25,343 nucleotides of DNA from contig DGIK01000107.1 in the NCBI GenBank assembly GCA_002393195.1, positions 1 through 25,343 on the forward strand, read 5' to 3'. Below the pieces are notes generated by a model. That model did no database searches. It worked only from the letters and a program-made list of their open reading frames with translations, and was not told the DNA's origin. Positions 23,507-25,343 of this stretch are shown here, one piece after another. The number at the start of each line of letters is the position of its first letter. Position 1 is the stretch's first letter. The translations under genes and the position numbers were made by a program. This stretch comes from Bacteroidales bacterium UBA3824. Its GTDB lineage: Bacteria > Bacteroidota > Bacteroidia > Bacteroidales > UBA3824.

Positions 23507-24739
23507 TTATTTCCAGTTCTTGGTCCAGATGTCGATATTTACATCCTTGAATGGCAGTGCCTGGCGGATGTTGGTGTTGGCTTCTTTGCCGAATAGGAAT
23601 TTGGCGACGAATTGTTGGACGGCCTCGTTTTGAGAGTCGCACGCCATGCAGTGGTTGTGCTTGCCTTCCACGACGTAGCCGAAGCGGTCGCCGATGCCAA
23701 ATGTGTCCCAAACTTTGGCTGCCGCTGCGCTCGATACGTAGCCAGAGTAGTCGCAGAGCCATTCAAAATCGGGGTTGCCCAAGATGAGGACGGCGCGGGG
23801 GGCAATCATCGCGATTATCTGATGATGGTCGTAGGGCAGGAGTGCGATTTTGCCATTGAAGTCGTCCTTGAATTTCGGAGCAAACCACGAATAGTTTGTA
23901 TTTTCCACGCGCTCCACGTTGCCGCCTACGGCGAGGGTGTAATAGTCGCTCACGCGCCAGGAGTTGATGCCGCCGCCGCCCGATTCCTGAATTATCGTAA
24001 GGGCGATGCGCTCGTCAAATGCTCCCGCAAACATCGCCATCTTGCCGGCATACGAACAGCCAGTAACGGCTATGTGCTTGACGTCGGCTTTCAGGACGTC
24101 TTTTTGTTGATAGAGAGCGTCGATGAGGCGGCTGATGCCCCACGACCAGCCGGAATAGTTGCCGCTTGTATTGGTATATTCGGGGTACATCTTGTAAAAC
24201 GCCGCCGCCGTGTCCCTTATCGCCTGATGGCTGCTCTTGATTATTTGGTCGTGCTTGAATGGGATGAGGATGCAGCCTTCCAAGAAGTTGGGGCGGATGC
24301 TGCCCGATGGCATGTTCATGCCGATGACCACCGGGAAGGGGCCTTTGCCTTTGGGGATGATTACCTTGGTGGAGTATTCCAATGTCCTGCCGGAGGTCTC
24401 CACCTTGAATGTGATTGTGGAATCTGCCTTGTTGAATGATGATGTTACGCGGTCGAATGTTGGGCGGTTGCCGATTTCGTAATCCTGCACCATGCGCGCC
24501 ACTTCGTTGCGGTGGCGTTCCCAGGCGGCGTATGTGGTGTCGCGTGTGCCGTCTTGAAAACGGAACGGGTCTGGGAGCGCGTGGACGGCGTTGTGGAGCG
24601 TGGACGGTGCGGGCGATACGCCGGGCTGGATTGCCGCGCCGGTGTTTTCCTTGTCGAAAACGAGCGGAATGTTTGTCTGCGCCGTGGCGATAGATGCCGA
24701 GAGCGCAAGACACGTTGCAATTAATGTAGTTCTTTTCAT
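23507..24739 (-). CDS. Secreted glucuronoyl esterase-like protein (CE15 family)
   Basis: The 410-residue alpha/beta hydrolase has a signal peptide (MKRTTLIATCLALSASIATAQ). CE15 enzymes cleave ester bonds between glucuronoxylan and lignin. Visible motifs: the nucleophile elbow VTGCSYAGKMA (Ser 229), AGAFDERIALTIIQESGGGG (Glu 252), WRVSDY, and a catalytic His candidate in EGKHNHC (361/363). Glu and His placement and the flanking residues follow CE15 closely, but the Arg after the nucleophile (GCSRxGK) is Tyr here. Cargo would be periplasmic or extracellular. It lies 35 bp after a LytTR regulator on the same strand, which may control it, although such short distances can be chance. Confidence 0.85.
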   Translation of the reverse strand: MKRTTLIATCLALSASIATAQTNIPLVFDKENTGAAIQPGVSPAPSTLHNAVHALPDPFRFQDGTRDTTYAAWERHRNEVARMVQDYEIGNRPTFDRVTSSFNKADSTITFKVETSGRTLEYSTKVIIPKGKGPFPVVIGMNMPSGSIRPNFLEGCILIPFKHDQIIKSSHQAIRDTAAAFYKMYPEYTNTSGNYSGWSWGISRLIDALYQQKDVLKADVKHIAVTGCSYAGKMAMFAGAFDERIALTIIQESGGGGINSWRVSDYYTLAVGGNVERVENTNYSWFAPKFKDDFNGKIALLPYDHHQIIAMIAPRAVLILGNPDFEWLCDYSGYVSSAAAAKVWDTFGIGDRFGYVVEGKHNHCMACDSQNEAVQQFVAKFLFGKEANTNIRQALPFKDVNIDIWTKNWK

Positions 24740-24774
24740 AATGGAAATTTAGGTGTGGTTTAATTAAACGTTTG

Positions 24775-25343
24775 TTATGATGTGATAGCAAATAGTTTTT
24801 TGAATACGTCGTTTCTGTAAACGTCGGTTACGTGTATGATTTCGTCGCCGATGTAGATGCAATCGTTTTTATCTACGGATTTTATCTTATCGACTGCCAC
24901 TACGTAAGAGCGGTTTACGCGCATGAATCCGTATGGGAGCAACATTTCTTCGAGTGCTTTCATTGTCATCAAGGTGATTACTGGCTTGGCTGGCGGCTGC
25001 ATTACAAATTTTACGTAGTCTTTCAATCCGCAGACGTAGAGTAGTTGCGAGAGATTTACGCGCACCATCATGCCGTCGCTCTTTACGAAAATGTCGTTGC
25101 TTGTATTTTGTGGCTGGGCTTGGGGTGTTGTCGCCGAGGATTGTTCCGCCGATTCTTTCATCTCAAACCATTCGAGGCATTTTTGGGTGGCTTTCAGAAA
25201 TTTGGCGTAACTGATTGGCTTCAATAGGTAATCCGCCGCGTTGACGTCGTAACTCTCGAAGGCGTATTGCTTGAATGCCGTCGTGAAAATGATTTTGGTG
25301 TGTTTCGGCACCATTTTGGAGAGTTCCATGCCGTTGAGGTCGG
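24775..25343 (-). CDS. LytTR-family response regulator, 5' end cut by window edge
   Basis: The frame is open to the edge; the last visible residues at the 5' side (DLNGMELS) belong to the middle of a receiver domain, so the start and the phospho-acceptor Asp are outside. The receiver continues with TKIIFTTAFKQYAFESYDV and DYLLKPI, which includes the conserved Thr/Ala and Lys-Pro. A Gln/Thr-rich linker follows, then a LytTR DNA-binding domain (IFVKSDGMMVRVNLSQLLYVCGLKDYVKF ... FMRVNRSYVVAVDKIKSV ... DVFKKLF). LytTR regulators pair with a membrane histidine kinase of the LytS type, which would lie outside the window. The CE15 gene begins 35 bp downstream. Confidence 0.93.
   Translation of the reverse strand, partial: DLNGMELSKMVPKHTKIIFTTAFKQYAFESYDVNAADYLLKPISYAKFLKATQKCLEWFEMKESAEQSSATTPQAQPQNTSNDIFVKSDGMMVRVNLSQLLYVCGLKDYVKFVMQPPAKPVITLMTMKALEEMLLPYGFMRVNRSYVVAVDKIKSVDKNDCIYIGDEIIHVTDVYRNDVFKKLFAITS

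Overview
The window looks like a chromosomal segment from a Bacteroidota bacterium, most likely order Bacteroidales. Evidence seen directly: several Bacteroidetes-type promoter cores (TAnnTTTG, some with an upstream TTG or TTTG), a run of Mfa/FimA-like fimbrillin lipoproteins with LTR processing sites, a DUF5119/Mfa2-like lipoprotein, a CE15 glucuronoyl esterase and a LytTR response regulator. The retron segment (about 1.4-4.1 kb) is visibly richer in A+T than the housekeeping-like genes to its right, which suggests horizontal acquisition.

Left arm (1-7.1 kb, all minus strand): a defence-like island. Reading in the direction of transcription: a DUF234-type AAA ATPase (5728-7137), two paralogous WG-repeat proteins (5098-5646 and 4149-4853), a complete retron and a Schlafen-like AlbA_2/HATPase protein cut by the window edge. 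The retron comprises a ncRNA with clear a1/a2 repeats at 3788-3997, a reverse transcriptase at 2324-3748 and an effector candidate with a possible HEPN motif at 1411-2319. A palindrome-plus-promoter module (CGAAC-tctat-GTTCG, 11 nt, then TAnnTTTG) occurs with identical geometry upstream of the retron and upstream of the second WG gene, so the two may be co-regulated. The ATPase gene is divergent from a SNF2 helicase, and their shared intergenic region holds four copies of a TTGGCACTA-type motif spaced about 26 bp apart.

Middle (7.3-16.8 kb, plus strand): a SNF2 helicase; an SPFH/GYF_2 protein followed by a zinc-ribbon membrane protein (resembling the YdjI/YdjG pair of Bacillus) and a secreted SPOR-like protein; folP (dihydropteroate synthase), preceded by two adjacent microsatellite arrays; an outer-membrane beta-barrel overlapping folP; and a clostripain-family lipoprotein.

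Surface-structure locus (16.8-22.3 kb, plus strand): a promoter, then an ATG followed by a 10-G homopolymer that puts the start out of frame with a beta-barrel gene; 9 or 12 G would restore a full signal peptide. After it come a DUF5119/Mfa2-like anchor candidate and three fimbrillin-like lipoproteins, the last carrying a BIG2 domain. This looks like a fimbria-type operon whose first gene may be phase-variable by slippage.

Right end (22.3-25.3 kb): a cluster of hairpins, an Rpn/PD-(D/E)XK transposase-like nuclease with an in-frame 12-bp tandem repeat, and on the minus strand a LytTR response regulator (cut by the window edge) followed by a secreted CE15 esterase. I saw no tRNA, rRNA or CRISPR array.
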